Below, one piece after another: positions 11,586-12,176 of a DNA stretch of 12,176 bases. The notes beneath the pieces are model-generated. The model searched no databases. It had not been told where the DNA came from and was given only the letters and a program-made list of their open reading frames with translations. How positions within the stretch are numbered: position 1 is the first letter of the stretch; each line of letters starts with the position of its first letter. This DNA is from RBG-16-66-20 sp049651845. GTDB taxonomy: Bacteria; Pseudomonadota; Gammaproteobacteria; Burkholderiales; SG8-39. The DNA lies in assembly GCA_049651845.1 (NCBI GenBank), contig JBASCW010000071.1:1-12176 (forward strand). The letters run 5' to 3'. A program made the translations under genes and the position numbers.

Positions 11586-12176
11586 ATGGCGGGCGCTGCG
11601 CCGAAGAGCCGCCTGCGCCGGCGGCTGCTCGTCGCTGCGGGCGCGGCGGGCAGCGCGCTCGTGGTGGGCGGCTGGCTGTTCTACCGCGCGCCCGACCGGC
11701 TGCGCCGGCCCGCGGCGCTCGCCGAGCCGCCCGGCGCGCATGCATTGACGGCCTGGCTGCGCATCGGCGGAGACGGCGTCGTCACCGTCATGGTGCCGCG
11801 CCAGGAGATGGGCCAGGGCATCACCACCGCGCTGCCGATGCTCGTCGCCGAGGAGCTCGACTGCGAACTCGCCCAAGTGCGCTTCGAGCAGGCGCCGGTG
11901 GATCCGGTGTATGCGAACGCGACGATGCTCGGCGATGCGGTGCCGTTCCGCCCCGACGACCACGGCTGGCTGGCGCGCGTCGCGCGCCTGTCGCAGTTCC
12001 GCCTGGGCGAGCTGCTCGGCATCCAGGCGACCGGCGGCTCCTCGAGCGTGCGCGACGCGTTCCCGGTGATGCGCCAGGCGGGCGCGGTCGCGCGCGCGAT
12101 GCTGGTCGCCGCGGCGGCGAAGCGCTGGAACGTCGCGCCAGGCGAATGCACGACCGCGCGCGGCGCCGTGCTGCAC
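11586..12176 (+). CDS. Molybdopterin-binding hydroxylase large subunit, isoquinoline 1-oxidoreductase beta-like (partial)
   Basis: 197 codons are open from ATG 11586 to the window edge, with no stop. Residues ~8-35 hold an Arg-rich start (RLRRRLL) followed by a hydrophobic stretch (VAAGAAGSALVVGGWLFY), so the protein is either membrane-anchored or Tat-exported, as in the IorB group. From ~50 on it follows the aldehyde-oxidase/xanthine-dehydrogenase molybdopterin domain: TAWLRIGGDGVVTVMV, then PRQEMGQGITTALPMLVAEE, which contacts the pterin, then VRFEQAPVDPVYAN and ATGGSSSVRDAF. Family members hydroxylate N-heteroaromatics or oxidise aldehydes, with a [2Fe-2S] small subunit usually encoded next door and expected beyond the window. 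A GAGGG ribosome site (11574-11578) lies in the end of the dioxygenase gene and the intergenic gap is 2 nt, so the two are almost certainly co-translated. Confidence 0.85.
   Translation, partial: MAGAAPKSRLRRRLLVAAGAAGSALVVGGWLFYRAPDRLRRPAALAEPPGAHALTAWLRIGGDGVVTVMVPRQEMGQGITTALPMLVAEELDCELAQVRFEQAPVDPVYANATMLGDAVPFRPDDHGWLARVARLSQFRLGELLGIQATGGSSSVRDAFPVMRQAGAVARAMLVAAAAKRWNVAPGECTTARGAVLH

Noticed and set aside
9462..11745. Long antisense frames (438 codons plus strand at 9462-10778; 671 codons minus strand at 9730-11745)
   Set aside because: They oppose or shadow the binding-protein and dioxygenase genes, which carry diagnostic residues and ribosome sites. The shadow translations are compositionally biased.
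1..12176. CRISPR array, tRNA, rRNA, riboswitch or prophage features
   Set aside because: No regularly spaced direct repeats, cloverleaf-like segments, rRNA signature sequences or phage structural genes were seen on either strand.

Overview
The window is high-GC, gene-dense DNA that reads like an environmental Burkholderiales-type betaproteobacterium. The main hints are an orphan tripartite-tricarboxylate-transporter (Bug-type) binding protein, a bactofilin, and many small aromatic-catabolism enzymes packed into short operons. There are no rRNA or tRNA genes, CRISPR arrays or complete mobile elements. The organism assignment is inference.

Left block (1-2291). It holds the tail of an unrecognised CDS (1-210), a LysR-family regulator (225-1142, +), and a convergent glutathione S-transferase (1139-1816, -) with its own recognisable promoter. 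A short chimeric ORF follows (2037-2291, +). Its first ~23 codons look like the N-terminus of an IS3-family OrfA, and the rest looks like the C-terminus of a small 'GKYY...NVVVLD' protein. The block is visibly less GC-rich than what follows (about 55% GC over bases 1-120, against 78% in 2581-2640). It looks like a separately acquired or rearranged segment ending in an insertion-sequence scar.

Central minus-strand block (6249 down to 2288). The order of transcription is an amidohydrolase related to N-acyl-D-amino-acid deacylases, a bactofilin, a roughly seven-helix membrane protein, and a clear 4-oxalomesaconate hydratase (ligJ, protocatechuate 4,5-cleavage pathway). The last two overlap by GTGA. 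The start codon of the membrane protein lies inside a perfect 17-bp inverted repeat that begins 5 nt after the bactofilin stop.

Central plus-strand block (6270-8030). It holds an SDR oxidoreductase, a TfoX N-terminal-domain protein coupled by ATGA to a small dimeric alpha/beta-barrel-like protein, and a secreted mini-ecotin. The mini-ecotin keeps the ecotin N- and C-terminal blocks but lacks the stretch that would carry the protease reactive-site loop.

Right block. A minus-strand operon (10697 down to 8119) encodes a Bug-type binding protein, a GhrA-like D-2-hydroxyacid dehydrogenase with a TTG start, and a dienelactone hydrolase homologue. Divergent from it, 55 bp away, are an intradiol ring-cleavage dioxygenase (10753-11583) and, 2 nt later, the start of a membrane-anchored or Tat-exported molybdopterin hydroxylase large subunit that runs off the window (11586-12176). 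Together the right block suggests import and oxidation of an aromatic compound, intradiol cleavage, and lactone/hydroxyacid processing. The substrate cannot be read from the sequence.

The features most worth a second look are the mini-ecotin, the start-sequestering hairpin, the IS/small-protein chimera, the set of SD-less starts preceded by -10-like hexamers, and the loss of canonical catalytic residues in two of the hydrolases.
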